From: an uncultured bacterium
Lineage (GTDB): Bacteria; Desulfobacterota; Syntrophorhabdia; Syntrophorhabdales; JANXAF01
Direction: 5' to 3'
Assembly (NCBI GenBank): GCA_938084905.1
Contig: CALKEQ010000008.1
Span: 62,001-126,000, forward strand
Length of the DNA: 64,000 bases
Positions within the stretch are counted from its first letter, which is position 1; each line of letters starts with the position of its first letter. Positions 48,472-58,616 of the stretch are shown here, piece after piece. The translations under genes and the position numbers were made by a program. Below the pieces are notes generated by a model, which saw only the letters and a list, made by a program, of their open reading frames with translations, was not told where the DNA came from and ran no database searches.

Positions 48472-49617
48472 GTGTTCATTTTGGAAGGACTAATTGAAGG
48501 TACGTTTTTCTCCAGGCTGAACAGGTTTGTCTGCGAATGTGAAATAGATGGGAAAAAGGTTCTCGCTCATCTTCCCAACTCTGGAAGGCTTCTGGGCCTC
48601 CTTTCTCATGGAAGAAAAGTATACGCAAGAAGAACCGTAAGGGAAGGGAACCTTCCCTACAGGCTTATCTTCGTTGAATGGAAAGATTTTAAAGTTCTCG
48701 TGGATACAAGTCTTACTAATGACTTGGTATCAACACTTATTGAAAAAGGGATGATTCCCCAGTTTGTCGGTTACACTGTCAAAAAAAAGGAAGTCTATTT
48801 TGGTGGAAGAAGGTTTGACCTTCTTCTCGAAAATGAAGGCAAAGGAATGGTTTTAGAGGTTAAAAACTGCACCCTTTTCTTTGATAGTCTGTCCATGTTT
48901 CCCGATTGTGAAACAGCGAGGGGAAGGGCCCACTTACACGGGCTCATAAGAATTAGGGAGGATGGACTTAATTCTGCTGTTATATTTATCGTAAGTTCTC
49001 CGAGAGTAAAGTACTTCCTACCCGATTTTCACAACGATTTTTCTTTTTCAAAAAGACTGATTCAAGCGAAGGACACAATCCAGGTATTGGCGTATTCTGT
49101 AAGATTTGGAGATGACTTTTCTATTGAAGGGGTTGACGAACTTCTCATTCCCTGGGAAGAGCTAGAGAAAGTGGAAGAGAATTCGGGGCTATATATGATA
49201 GTTATGGATGTGGACAAAGAGACTACTTTATCTCTTCAGGGACTAGGCAAGATAAATTTGAAAAAGGGGTACTACATCTACGTAGGCTCGGCTTCCAAAA
49301 ACCTAAAAGAAAGAATTGAAAGGCACAGAAGAAGAAGAAAAAAAACCTTTTGGCACGTAGATCATCTCACATCGTTGTTCCCTCCTTCCTTTTATTTTCC
49401 CATAAGAATAGAAAGGAGTTACGAATGCGAGATTGCAAAGAAGCTTCTTGAAATATCTGATTGGGTTGTTCCGGGATTCGGTTCTTCTGACTGTAGGTGC
49501 GTTGCTCATCTGGCAGGTTTTAAGGAGAATCCTTTGAATCAGGAGAGGTTCGTCGATCTTCTTTTCTATTTCAGAATCGGAACCATAGCTGAAAGACTTA
49601 AAAAGATTGAGATCTAG
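48472..49617 (+). CDS. sfsA: SfsA nuclease-like domain fused to DUF123 (GIY-YIG-like) domain
   Basis: SfsA: SRLNRFVCECEIDGKKVLAHLPNSGRL, GMVLEVKNCTL, FPDCETARGRAHL; DUF123: GLYMIVMDVDKETTLSLQGLGKINLKKGYYIYVGSA...RIERHRRRRKKTFWHVDHL. Confidence 0.9.
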   Translation: MFILEGLIEGTFFSRLNRFVCECEIDGKKVLAHLPNSGRLLGLLSHGRKVYARRTVREGNLPYRLIFVEWKDFKVLVDTSLTNDLVSTLIEKGMIPQFVGYTVKKKEVYFGGRRFDLLLENEGKGMVLEVKNCTLFFDSLSMFPDCETARGRAHLHGLIRIREDGLNSAVIFIVSSPRVKYFLPDFHNDFSFSKRLIQAKDTIQVLAYSVRFGDDFSIEGVDELLIPWEELEKVEENSGLYMIVMDVDKETTLSLQGLGKINLKKGYYIYVGSASKNLKERIERHRRRRKKTFWHVDHLTSLFPPSFYFPIRIERSYECEIAKKLLEISDWVVPGFGSSDCRCVAHLAGFKENPLNQERFVDLLFYFRIGTIAERLKKIEI

Positions 49618-49655
49618 AGCCCTCATGTGATAAAAAAAGTGCGGGGATCGAGAAA

Positions 49656-50216
49656 ATGGATGTTATGAAGGTTATTCACGAGAGGCAGAGCATAAGGAAA
49701 TACAAGGAGAAAGACATACCTGAAGAGATCCTTATGGAAATTATTGAGGCTGCAAGAAGGTCTCCTTCCTGGGCAAATACTCAGACTTGGAGGTTCATAA
49801 TAGTTAAGGACAAAGGCGTAAAGGAAGAACTGTCCAGAACATTGACTGAGAACAATCCTGCAAGGGAGGCTATAATAAAGGCGCCCGTTTTGCTTTGTCT
49901 CGTCTCTCAGAAAGGTGTTGCAGGTTACAGGAAGGGAGTTCCTCGCACCTCAAAGGGTGATTATTACATGTACGATGCAGGTATAGCTATGGAGCACGTT
50001 GTTCTCGCTGCTTGGAATTTCGGGCTTGGCACCTGTCACGTAGGTGCTTTCAATCATGAGGAGGCGGAAAGGATACTTGGTGTTCCAGATGGATATACGA
50101 TAGTTGCGATGACTCCAATCGGTTACTTTGACGAAAGGCCAAATTACACTCCAAGGAAGCCGTTATCTGAGATTCTCTTTCTTGACAGGTTCGGAGTACC
50201 CTACATTAAGAAGTGA
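49656..50216 (+). CDS. Nitroreductase family protein
   Basis: VIHERQSIRKYKEKDIPEEILMEIIEAARRSPSWANTQTWRFIIV. Confidence 0.92.
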   Translation: MDVMKVIHERQSIRKYKEKDIPEEILMEIIEAARRSPSWANTQTWRFIIVKDKGVKEELSRTLTENNPAREAIIKAPVLLCLVSQKGVAGYRKGVPRTSKGDYYMYDAGIAMEHVVLAAWNFGLGTCHVGAFNHEEAERILGVPDGYTIVAMTPIGYFDERPNYTPRKPLSEILFLDRFGVPYIKK

Positions 50217-51322
50217 TGAAAATACCCCTTGTAAATCTTAAGCTCCAGTACAAGAAAGTGGAAAAAGAGATCTTAAAAGGGATAAAGGAGATCCTAAGGG
50301 AACAGAACCTCATTCTCGGTAAATATTGCGCTCTTCTGGAGGAGAAAATAGCGAGCTACACAGGGGTTCCTTACGCTGTATCATGCGCTAATGGGACAGA
50401 TGCACTGATCCTTTCCCTTATGGCCTTAGGGATTGGTAATGGAGACGAGGTTCTGACGACCCCTTATACGTTCTTTTCAACAGCCAGTTCAATAACACTC
50501 GTTGGTGCAAGACCTGTCTTTGTAGACATTGAGGCAGAGTCCATGAACATAGATCCAGATAAAATAGAGGAGAAAATCACGGAAAAAACGCGTGCCTTAA
50601 TCGTTGTTCACCTTTTCGGAAAACTGTGCAACATGGATAAAATAATGGCCATTGCAGAAAAATATGGAATTTATGTGATTGAGGACATGGCCCAGTCGAT
50701 AGGGGCGAGAAAAAATGGGAAAATGGCCGGGTCCTTCGGACATGTTGCAACCTTAAGTTTTTATCCCACCAAGAATCTGGGAGGAATAGGTGAAGGGGGA
50801 ATGGTACTCACGAAAGATTCAGAGCTGGCGAATAGATTGAGAAAGCTTAGGGTTCACGGGATGGACAAAGTACCTTATAGGCACGAGTTGATTGGGATAA
50901 ACAGTAGGCTAGACGAAATAAAGGCTTACGCTCTTTACACGAAATTCAAGTATTTGGAAGATTGGAATAGGAAAAGGATAGAAAATGCAAAATTCTACTC
51001 ATCAGAACTTAAGGATCTGCCACTTCTGCTTCCGAGTGCTGAGGATGACGGATCTCACGTTTTTCACCAATACGTGATAAGGCTTGAAGAGAGGGACAAC
51101 TTAAGGGAATTTTTAGGAAGGAGAGGTATACAGACGGCAGTATACTATCCCTTGCCTCTTCACCTTCAGGAATGTTTTCGATATCTGGGGTATAAAAAGG
51201 GAGATTTCCCTCACGCTGAGGAAGCCTCAATGAAAAGTTTAGCGATCCCCGTATACCCCGAACTAAAAGAGAGGGAGAAAAGATACATTGTCAAATGTAT
51301 AAGGGATTTTTTCAAGAAATAG
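50216..51322 (+). CDS. DegT/DnrJ/EryC1/StrS family PLP aminotransferase
   Basis: PLVNLKLQYKKV; SCANGTDALILSLMALGIGNGDEVLTTPYTFFSTA; SFYPTKNLGGIGEGGMV. Confidence 0.93.
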   Translation: MKIPLVNLKLQYKKVEKEILKGIKEILREQNLILGKYCALLEEKIASYTGVPYAVSCANGTDALILSLMALGIGNGDEVLTTPYTFFSTASSITLVGARPVFVDIEAESMNIDPDKIEEKITEKTRALIVVHLFGKLCNMDKIMAIAEKYGIYVIEDMAQSIGARKNGKMAGSFGHVATLSFYPTKNLGGIGEGGMVLTKDSELANRLRKLRVHGMDKVPYRHELIGINSRLDEIKAYALYTKFKYLEDWNRKRIENAKFYSSELKDLPLLLPSAEDDGSHVFHQYVIRLEERDNLREFLGRRGIQTAVYYPLPLHLQECFRYLGYKKGDFPHAEEASMKSLAIPVYPELKEREKRYIVKCIRDFFKK

Positions 51323-52316
51323 TACAGTAAGGTTCCTCATCCATGAAATCCCCATATTCCTCGTAGGCCCTCGCTCTACATCCTCCGCAGATATCGAGAT
51401 AAGTGCAATTTCCACATCTGCCCTTGTAACTCGAATAATCCCTCAGCTTCAAAAAAACTGGTGAGTTCCGCCAGACGAACTCAACTCCATCCTTTTTTAC
51501 ATCTCCTGATTTTACCTCAAGGTAGCCACAGGGCTGGGCTACACCTGTATGGGATATGAACATGAAGCTTTTTCCTGCAAGGCAGCCAGAGGTTTTTACA
51601 CTTTCTCCCCTTTCCTTAAGTATTCGGTAGTACTGGGGTGCACAGGTGACCTTTATCTCCATCTCTTTTTTCCTTTCTAATAGGTAGAGGTGTTGCAAAG
51701 TCTCTTCGTACTCCTCCGCTTTTAACTGTCTGTCCCTTAGATTTCTGCCTCTCCCGACTGGGACTAGTAAAAAAAGGTGCCATGCAATTGCCCCAAGAGA
51801 CTTTGCAAGTTCGTATATGGAATCGATCTCATAGAAATTTAAAGAGGTAATGGTTGTATTTATCTGGAAGGGAAATCTCTCTTCCCTCAGTATTTTTGCT
51901 GCGCTAACTACTGAATCGAATGATCCATCAACACCCCTCAGACCATCGTGGGATCTTTTGTCCTTACCATCTAGACTCATGCTTATCCTTTTTATGTTCA
52001 GTCCTTTTAACGTCCTTACAACGTCCTTTGAAAGAAGGGTTCCATTTGTTGCAATTACCATATTGAGCCCTTTTTTGTTGCCATAATCGATTATTTCAAA
52101 AATGTCGTCCCTCATCAAAGGTTCACCCCCCGTAATTATAATTACGGGAGAGGAGAAGGAAGAGATGGAGTCTATTATGGACTTGCATTCCTCTGTTTCT
52201 AAGTCCCTTTCCTCTTGCCTTTTTTGCGCAGAGGCACGACAGTGAATACAACTCAGGTTACAGATACGGGTCAGTTCCCATGCTACCATTCTCAGAGGGA
52301 ACCTTCTTTCATCCAT
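51312..52316 (-). CDS. ahbD: Radical SAM/SPASM Fe-coproporphyrin III decarboxylase-like (AhbD)
   Basis: [95 protein letters not shown]. Confidence 0.85.
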   Translation of the reverse strand: MDERRFPLRMVAWELTRICNLSCIHCRASAQKRQEERDLETEECKSIIDSISSFSSPVIIITGGEPLMRDDIFEIIDYGNKKGLNMVIATNGTLLSKDVVRTLKGLNIKRISMSLDGKDKRSHDGLRGVDGSFDSVVSAAKILREERFPFQINTTITSLNFYEIDSIYELAKSLGAIAWHLFLLVPVGRGRNLRDRQLKAEEYEETLQHLYLLERKKEMEIKVTCAPQYYRILKERGESVKTSGCLAGKSFMFISHTGVAQPCGYLEVKSGDVKKDGVEFVWRNSPVFLKLRDYSSYKGRCGNCTYLDICGGCRARAYEEYGDFMDEEPYCTIS

Positions 52317-53296
52317 TTGGCTAAATCCTTTGCAAAGTAAGTGATAAGGATGTCAGCACCGGCCCTTTTTATGGAAGTTGTAAGTTCGATAACGGTTTTT
52401 TTGTAGTCTATGTAACCTGCCCTTGAAGCTTCTTTTACCATAAGGTATTCACCACTTACCGAATAGGCAGCAATTGGGACAGTGAACCTTTCCCTTGCCG
52501 CACTTATCACATCCAGATAAAAAATGGCAGGTTTGACCATAACAATGTCCGCTCCTTCATTTATGTCAAGTTCTATCTCAGTTAGGGCTTCCCTCTTATT
52601 GTGAAAATCCATCTGATAAGAGCTTCTGTCGCCAAATTGGGGTTTAGATTCTGCTGCAACCCTGAAAGGCCCGTAGAGGGATGATGCGTATTTAGCAGCG
52701 TAACTCATGATTGGAATGTGATTATACCCGTTTTTGTCAAGCTCATCTCTTATAGCCCTTACCCTCCCATCCATCATGTCAGAAGGGGCAACCATATCTG
52801 ATCCAGCTTCCACATGTGAGAGGGCGACCCTGGATAGGACTTTCAAGGTTTCATCGTTATCTACTGTTTCACCCTTTACTATTCCACAGTGTCCATGGCT
52901 CGTGTACTCACATAGACAGACATCGGTTATTACGAGAAGTTCATCACCGAAAAGTTTTTTTATTCTCCTTACTGCCTTTTGTATGACCCCGTTTTCATCG
53001 AACGCAGAAGATCCGTATTCATCCTTCTTATCTGGTATTCCAAAAAGGAGGATAGCAGGTATTGAAAGATCTACTATTTCCTCGATCTCCCTAAGTACAC
53101 CTTCTAAAGAAAACTGGTATATGCCCGGCATGGAGGGGATCTCCGCCTTTTTTTCATCCATCTCCTTCACAAAAACAGGGCAGACTATGTGATTGATTGT
53201 AAGTTCAGTTTCTTTTACAAGGCTCCTTATTATTCCGTTTTTTCGCAATCGCCTAAGTCTTGTGTAAGGGTATTCCATACTAAGAGATCTCCTCAT
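52292..53296 (-). CDS. hemB: Porphobilinogen synthase (delta-aminolevulinic acid dehydratase)
   Basis: [63 protein letters not shown]. Confidence 0.96.
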   Translation of the reverse strand: MRRSLSMEYPYTRLRRLRKNGIIRSLVKETELTINHIVCPVFVKEMDEKKAEIPSMPGIYQFSLEGVLREIEEIVDLSIPAILLFGIPDKKDEYGSSAFDENGVIQKAVRRIKKLFGDELLVITDVCLCEYTSHGHCGIVKGETVDNDETLKVLSRVALSHVEAGSDMVAPSDMMDGRVRAIRDELDKNGYNHIPIMSYAAKYASSLYGPFRVAAESKPQFGDRSSYQMDFHNKREALTEIELDINEGADIVMVKPAIFYLDVISAARERFTVPIAAYSVSGEYLMVKEASRAGYIDYKKTVIELTTSIKRAGADILITYFAKDLAKWMKEGSL

Positions 53297-54428
53297 CCGT
53301 TAGATAGCATTGTGGGTCTTCCGCCCAGATGTCCTTCGTTTTAGCATAAGCCCTAGCCCTAAAATTACCTCCGCACACATTTAGGAACCTACATTTTGCA
53401 CATCTTCCCTTTACGTAATTCTTTTTGTTTTTCAAAAGATTAAACAGGAGGTGACTCTCGTCTGTCCATATTTGGCTGAAAGGCCTTTCTAAAACATTAC
53501 CAATGGAAAAATCTCTCAAGAACTGGTCAGGATGGACGTAACCCTCCTCGTCTATTGAGGCGATTCCAACGCCTGACAGGTTTCCCTCGTTTTTCAAAAG
53601 GAGCTTGTACACCTCTTTTGCCCTTTCAGGATCCTCTTTCAAAAGCTTTAAATAGAGGTAGGGGCCATCTGCGTGATTGTCAACAGTCAAAACCTCAATG
53701 TTTCTGTTTCTTTTGAAAATTTCCCCTGTCCTTCGAATTATGTAATCCAGAACCCCTCTTCTCTCTTCTGGGGTTAGATCAAGGTCCATGAGATTCTTCC
53801 CCCTACCGGAATATACGAGGTGGTAGAAACATATCCTGTCGACCCCTTCCTTTTCAGTAAGGTCGAATATCTCAGGGATTGAGTGGAAATTCTCACGATT
53901 TATGGTGAACCTTATACCAACCTTCAATTTCACCTTCTTTAAGTTTCTTATCCCCTCTAATGCCATCTGGAAAGCACCTTTTTTCCCCCTGAATGAGTCG
54001 TTAACCTCGGAAGTTCCGTCCACACTTATACCAACATAAGAGACACCATTCTCTTTTAACTTCTTTGCCACATCATAGTCGATAAGGGTGCCATTCGTGG
54101 ATAGGACGGTTCTGAGACCCTTTTTTGACGCGTATCCTAAAAGGTGGAATATGTCTTCCCTTAAAAGGGGCTCACCCCCTGAAAAAAGAAGAACAGGAAC
54201 CCCAAAAGAGGAGAGATCGTCTATAATCTCCTGCCCCTTCTCCGTTGTTATAGGTTCTACAACGTCTTTATCAGTCTTTGCGAGAGCGTAGCAGTGTCTA
54301 CATGAGAGGTTACATTTTGCCGTTAAATTCCATACCACTACTGGCTTTCTATCCTTTGCGTCTGTTCCGTAACGGAGCTCGTCAAAGTTTTCTTTTGCCC
54401 CAAAGTAGAGCTTTGTAATGCTAACCAA
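53280..54428 (-). CDS. ahbC: Radical SAM/SPASM 12,18-didecarboxysiroheme deacetylase-like (AhbC)
   Basis: [47 protein letters not shown]-term [41 protein letters not shown]. Confidence 0.85.
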   Translation of the reverse strand: MVSITKLYFGAKENFDELRYGTDAKDRKPVVVWNLTAKCNLSCRHCYALAKTDKDVVEPITTEKGQEIIDDLSSFGVPVLLFSGGEPLLREDIFHLLGYASKKGLRTVLSTNGTLIDYDVAKKLKENGVSYVGISVDGTSEVNDSFRGKKGAFQMALEGIRNLKKVKLKVGIRFTINRENFHSIPEIFDLTEKEGVDRICFYHLVYSGRGKNLMDLDLTPEERRGVLDYIIRRTGEIFKRNRNIEVLTVDNHADGPYLYLKLLKEDPERAKEVYKLLLKNEGNLSGVGIASIDEEGYVHPDQFLRDFSIGNVLERPFSQIWTDESHLLFNLLKNKKNYVKGRCAKCRFLNVCGGNFRARAYAKTKDIWAEDPQCYLTDEEIS

Positions 54429-54436
54429 ACTACCTC

Positions 54437-54754
54437 CTATTTTTTGACGATTTTTTTCGCATAAAGGTCAGTCGTTCTCTCGTATGTGATAGTTACCCTG
54501 TCTCCAACCTTTAAACACTTTACGCAGGCCTTTTTTCCACCAATCTCTACAACGGTTTCTGGTGTTACTATGACTCCTACCACCATCTCAGATTTGCCAA
54601 CTCTTTCTGAGACCACAATAGCCTTTCCGTCAGGATCGATTGCCGTTACCTTTCCCGTAAAGGTTCTTAAAGAGTTTGAAGAGGAAGCGGAATTGACTAC
54701 TGCGAAAAGGAGCAAAAAAATTAAAAGAAGACCGACTTTTCTCATCCCTCCCAC
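54437..54754 (-). CDS. Small exported protein with CxxC, unknown function
   Basis: Signal peptide; FTGKVTAIDPDGKAIVVSERV...KKACVKCLKVGDRVTITYE; upstream of and co-directional with ahbC. Confidence 0.65.
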   Translation of the reverse strand: MGGMRKVGLLLIFLLLFAVVNSASSSNSLRTFTGKVTAIDPDGKAIVVSERVGKSEMVVGVIVTPETVVEIGGKKACVKCLKVGDRVTITYERTTDLYAKKIVKK

Positions 54755-54817
54755 CTCCTCAGCTCATTTTCTCTTTTTAATTATAACACATGGCAGTATA
54801 ATTATATAGTTGAAGGA

Positions 54818-55660
54818 ATGATTACGGCCGAAGAAGAATCGAGAATAATAGAACTTGCCTATGTACCAGAGCATATAGTTCCCCTCATGAGCACGATCTC
54901 TGGCGGCGAGCCCTTTTTCGAGGATGGTCTTCTTTACTTTAAAGGCAACAACTGGGTCATCATAGTCGGTTATCCACTTCTTGGAGATTACTCGGATGAG
55001 AGAATTTTAAGAGCCTTTAGGTTCGCTCGTGAGAAATTTGACTTCCATTACCTGTGGCTTGTAGGACCTAGCATTCCAGATGCCGTAAAGAGGGGAGCCT
55101 CGTTATTTTTGAGTGATCGTTACTACACTTTAGACTTAAATAATTTTGAGCCATGTAAGAGAGTAATTGGTCAAATAAGAAAGGCCTCAGAAAAGCTTTC
55201 GATTAAAGTCTCAAATTTTTATACACCAAGGCACGAGGCGCTCTCAGAAGCATTTTTGAGGGAGAAGAACCCAGATCCCTTTGTAAAGGGCCTTTTTAGC
55301 TTAATAGGGAATTACCTAAATCGATCCAGCTCGGCCTTACTCATAGATGCTTACGATTCAGAAGAAGACCTTGTGGCTTTCTACGTTGTTGATGGGTGTG
55401 CGAGGGACTTTCTTACGTACTTAATTGGATGCAGAAAGATGGACTCGAAAATTTCTCATGCATCGGATCTCATTTTTTTTAAAATGGTTGAAATTGCAAG
55501 GGAAATGGGGAAAAAGTACATTCATCTGGGTCTTGGGGTTAACGAAGGCATAAGAAAATTTAAGGAGAAATGGGGAGGCCTACCTACCGTGCCGTATCAG
55601 TTCGTTGAACTGAGAAAAGGTCTCTTTCAAATGTTAAGAGGCCTCGAAGGTGTCCTTTAG
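54818..55660 (+). CDS. Acyltransferase-like protein (GNAT/FemAB-type fold, inferred), paralog 1
   Basis: AYVPEHIVPLMSTISGGEPFFEDG; IHLGLGVNEGIRKFKEKWGG; paralogous to 56454-57284. Confidence 0.6.
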   Translation: MITAEEESRIIELAYVPEHIVPLMSTISGGEPFFEDGLLYFKGNNWVIIVGYPLLGDYSDERILRAFRFAREKFDFHYLWLVGPSIPDAVKRGASLFLSDRYYTLDLNNFEPCKRVIGQIRKASEKLSIKVSNFYTPRHEALSEAFLREKNPDPFVKGLFSLIGNYLNRSSSALLIDAYDSEEDLVAFYVVDGCARDFLTYLIGCRKMDSKISHASDLIFFKMVEIAREMGKKYIHLGLGVNEGIRKFKEKWGGLPTVPYQFVELRKGLFQMLRGLEGVL

Positions 55661-56453
55661 GATCGGGTCAAAAGAATTTAAAATGGTATTCAAGGTTGAG
55701 AAGACTTCAAAGGTTAACTATCTTTTAGGAACTGCCCACTTTTTCCCTTACAGTTTCAAAAGCTCGCTAAGAAAGATCATTTCAAAGGTGAAAAGGGTGC
55801 TGTTTGAGGGGCCACTGAATGAGAGCGATATGGAGACAATCAGAACGTACGGTCAAACTGGAAAACAAGATAATCCTTTGATAGGTATGATAACCAAAGA
55901 GGCTCGTGCAATCCTTAACGAGGAGGAAGATTCGGAGGTGTATAGGTACATTGGGTACTTCAGAAAGAAGAATGCGCTTGAACTGGAGACGGAAAATCTC
56001 ACTCCTTGGTTTGCCTTTTTTAAGATATGGAGTCTTTACCTTAGAAAAAGGGGATGGATCTACTCAGTTGATATGGAGGCTCATAACGTGGCAAAAGAGC
56101 AAAGAAAGGAGATCCATTATCTTGAGACGATAGAGGAACAGATACGTGCCCTTGAGAACATCCCCCTTGAACGGATAGTCAATTTCCTCAATCAATGTTC
56201 AATGTGGGAAGAATTTGCCAAAAGGTATGCGGATTTTTATCTCAAGGGAGATCTTGATTCCCTTCTTGCAAGCACCATCTCCTTTCCCACAAGATGCCCT
56301 TCCATATTGGATGAGCGAGACCCGGTTCTCTTTTTAAGGATCCTCCCATTCTTTGAAGACGGAGATGCTTCAGCCTTTCTTGGAGTAACTCATGTGAAAG
56401 GGATCTTAGATATGTTCAAAAAGGAAGGATACTCAGTCTCTCAAGGTTTGTAG
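55650..56453 (+). CDS. TraB/GumN-like protein
   Basis: VNYLLGTAHFFPYSFKSSLRKIISKVKRVLFEGPL and C-terminal DGDASAFLGVTHVKGILDMFKKEGYSV match the TraB/GumN G-x-x-H layout. Confidence 0.65.
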   Translation: MSFRIGSKEFKMVFKVEKTSKVNYLLGTAHFFPYSFKSSLRKIISKVKRVLFEGPLNESDMETIRTYGQTGKQDNPLIGMITKEARAILNEEEDSEVYRYIGYFRKKNALELETENLTPWFAFFKIWSLYLRKRGWIYSVDMEAHNVAKEQRKEIHYLETIEEQIRALENIPLERIVNFLNQCSMWEEFAKRYADFYLKGDLDSLLASTISFPTRCPSILDERDPVLFLRILPFFEDGDASAFLGVTHVKGILDMFKKEGYSVSQGL

Positions 56454-57284
56454 ATGCTAAGTAGAGAAGAGGAATGTTTAATCAGCAGAAATGCTTATAT
56501 TCCAGAGCACATCTACCCATATGTCCTTCTAATTTCGGGACTCGAACCCTTCTACTACGACCCATTCCTCTTTTATGAAAAAGATGACCAGGTGGTCCTA
56601 ATTGGTTACCCCTTGGAAGGCGAGTTTGATCCGGAGCTCTTTCTTAAGCTCATTGGAAAATTGAAAAAAGAGAAAGGGTTTAAAAAAGTGTCAGCCATTT
56701 CTCCAAGTAAAATCGATGAACTCGATCCAATAGATTCTGACTTTTACTATCTTCTCGATCTGAAAGAAGTAAAGGTAAGTCAAAAGACTAAAAACATGCT
56801 AAAGAGGGCAAAAAAAGAGGTGAAAATTGAAGTGGAAAAAAAGCTGACCTCAGAACACCTAAGACTCCTTGAAGAGTTTCTTTCTGAAAGGAATCTTGGA
56901 GAAAAGACCTCCTCTATTTTTAGGAGGATGCCAGCATACGTGGATTCTTCCCCTTATGCGCATGTTATAAGTGCCAGAAACGGAAAGGGGGATCTTCTTG
57001 CGTTTAACATTTTCGATACTTTTTCCTCTTCCTTCTCCTTTTACATGTTTAACGTGAGATCTAGGAGGAATTACATTCCAGGAACATCTGACCTTCTTTT
57101 TGAGGAGATGATAAGAATGGCCTTTGAAAACGGAAAGAATTTTATCAATCTTGGCCTTGGAATAAATGAAGGGGTGAGATTTTTCAAGGAAAAATGGGGT
57201 GGAAAGCGATTTTTGGCCTACTACTATTATGAATGGGTACCTAAGAGGAAACTTACCGATCTTATCTTTCAGGGGTTTCTCTAA
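56454..57284 (+). CDS. Acyltransferase-like protein (GNAT/FemAB-type fold, inferred), paralog 2
   Basis: NAYIPEHIYPYVLLISGLEPFYYDP; INLGLGINEGVRFFKEKWGG; paralogous to 54818-55660. Confidence 0.6.
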   Translation: MLSREEECLISRNAYIPEHIYPYVLLISGLEPFYYDPFLFYEKDDQVVLIGYPLEGEFDPELFLKLIGKLKKEKGFKKVSAISPSKIDELDPIDSDFYYLLDLKEVKVSQKTKNMLKRAKKEVKIEVEKKLTSEHLRLLEEFLSERNLGEKTSSIFRRMPAYVDSSPYAHVISARNGKGDLLAFNIFDTFSSSFSFYMFNVRSRRNYIPGTSDLLFEEMIRMAFENGKNFINLGLGINEGVRFFKEKWGGKRFLAYYYYEWVPKRKLTDLIFQGFL

Positions 57285-57286
57285 TT

Positions 57287-58360
57287 ATGAGCCCTTTTTT
57301 TGGATCAGGAGGGAAAAGGTTCTCCACATGGCAGATAGAGATCACAACCAGATGTCCTCTTTTGTGCAAAATGTGCATCAAATCCGTATTCAAAGACTAT
57401 GAGAGGAAGGATATGAGCATAGAGGATTTTAAAAGGCTCTCTCCCTATTTTAGATTGGTGGGGAGTGTTGTTCTTGAGGGGTGGGGTGAATCACTACTTC
57501 ATCCTCAGCTTCTTAATTTCATTCGCATAGTAAAAGAAGAGGGTTCTTTGGCTGGCTTTGTAACGAGTGGGTACGGTTTGACGGAGGATTACATAAAGGA
57601 GCTACTTAAGGTTGGGGTCGACTTTCTTGGCTTTTCCTTTTCAGGAGCGAAAGCCTCGACTCACCAAGCTATAAGGGTAAATTCGGATTTCGAAAAGATG
57701 GTATGGTCTATAAGATACTTTCGCGAATTGTCAAAAAGCCTGAACATAAGATGTCCCAAGATCCATATCGTCTACCTCCTCCTTAAGGAGAATGTGGAGG
57801 AATCTCCCATGATAATAGATTTGGCAAAATCTCTCGGAATAAAAGAGGTTGTTTTTCTCAACATAATTCAGATTTCCAGCAAAGAACAGGATGAAATGAA
57901 AGTTTTCGTTTACGAGGGTGAAAGTCCATATGAGGATATTTTGTTAGAGTCAAAAAGGAAAGCATCCTCCTATGGGATAAAGTTATTTATGCCTTCTCTT
58001 ATTTCGAGGGAGGTTAGTACCTGTCCGGAAAATCCTCTAAGATCCCTCTACATTTCTGTTAACGGCGATGTATCCCCATGCGTCTATCTCAATCCGCCTG
58101 TTGAGTCTCAATTTGTGAGGATTTTCAAGGGTGAGGCAAATAAGATGGAGAAGGTGGTTTTTGGGAACCTCTTTTGTGAATCTTTAAACGCAGTTTGGTC
58201 AAGAGAACAGTTCAGAGTTTTTAGAGAAGCCCACAAAGAGAGGGAAGAGGCAAAAAAAAGACTCTTTGAGAGTCTCATGAATTTCAAGCTCAGTAGTGAG
58301 TGTAGACTTCCACCCCTACCCCTTGTCTGTCAAAATTGCCACAAGATATACGGCCTCTAG
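57287..58360 (+). CDS. Radical SAM protein with SPASM-like C-terminal Cys
   Basis: WQIEITTRCPLLCKMC (CxxxCxxC); CPENPLRSLYISVNGDVSPCVYLNPP; LPLVCQNCHKIYG. Confidence 0.88.
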   Translation: MSPFFGSGGKRFSTWQIEITTRCPLLCKMCIKSVFKDYERKDMSIEDFKRLSPYFRLVGSVVLEGWGESLLHPQLLNFIRIVKEEGSLAGFVTSGYGLTEDYIKELLKVGVDFLGFSFSGAKASTHQAIRVNSDFEKMVWSIRYFRELSKSLNIRCPKIHIVYLLLKENVEESPMIIDLAKSLGIKEVVFLNIIQISSKEQDEMKVFVYEGESPYEDILLESKRKASSYGIKLFMPSLISREVSTCPENPLRSLYISVNGDVSPCVYLNPPVESQFVRIFKGEANKMEKVVFGNLFCESLNAVWSREQFRVFREAHKEREEAKKRLFESLMNFKLSSECRLPPLPLVCQNCHKIYGL

Positions 58361-58362
58361 GC

Positions 58363-58384
58363 GAGGGGCAAAACGGAGCCCCTC
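58363..58384. terminator. Hairpin between convergent radical SAM gene and tusA
   Basis: gaggggc-aaaacgga-gcccctc; no clear U tract. Confidence 0.4.
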
Positions 58385-58601
58385 AACCCTTCTCTATGAC
58401 TATTTTATAGCCCGCTCCTCCGGGTTCAATAGATTTTACCTCCCAGCCCCTTGAAGCTGCTAATCTACAGACATTTTCCTTTGAAGTATCCGTGTCAACG
58501 AGAATGACAATTTCACCTTTTTGGATTCTTTCCATTTCCTTTAAAACTAACATGACTGGCTGCGGGCAGGAAAGCCCTCTTGCGTCAACTATCGAACCCA
58601 T
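58383..58601 (-). CDS. tusA: TusA-like sulfurtransferase
   Basis: VDARGLSCPQPVMLVLKEMERIQKGEIVILVDTDTSKENVCRLAASRGWEV. Confidence 0.92.
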   Translation of the reverse strand: MGSIVDARGLSCPQPVMLVLKEMERIQKGEIVILVDTDTSKENVCRLAASRGWEVKSIEPGGAGYKIVIEKG

Positions 58602-58616
58602 AATAGCCCTCCTTTT

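Noticed and set aside
48401-48475. preQ1-I riboswitch upstream of the YhhQ transporter
   Set aside because: A hairpin is present but the conserved loop and A-rich tail of preQ1-I are not.
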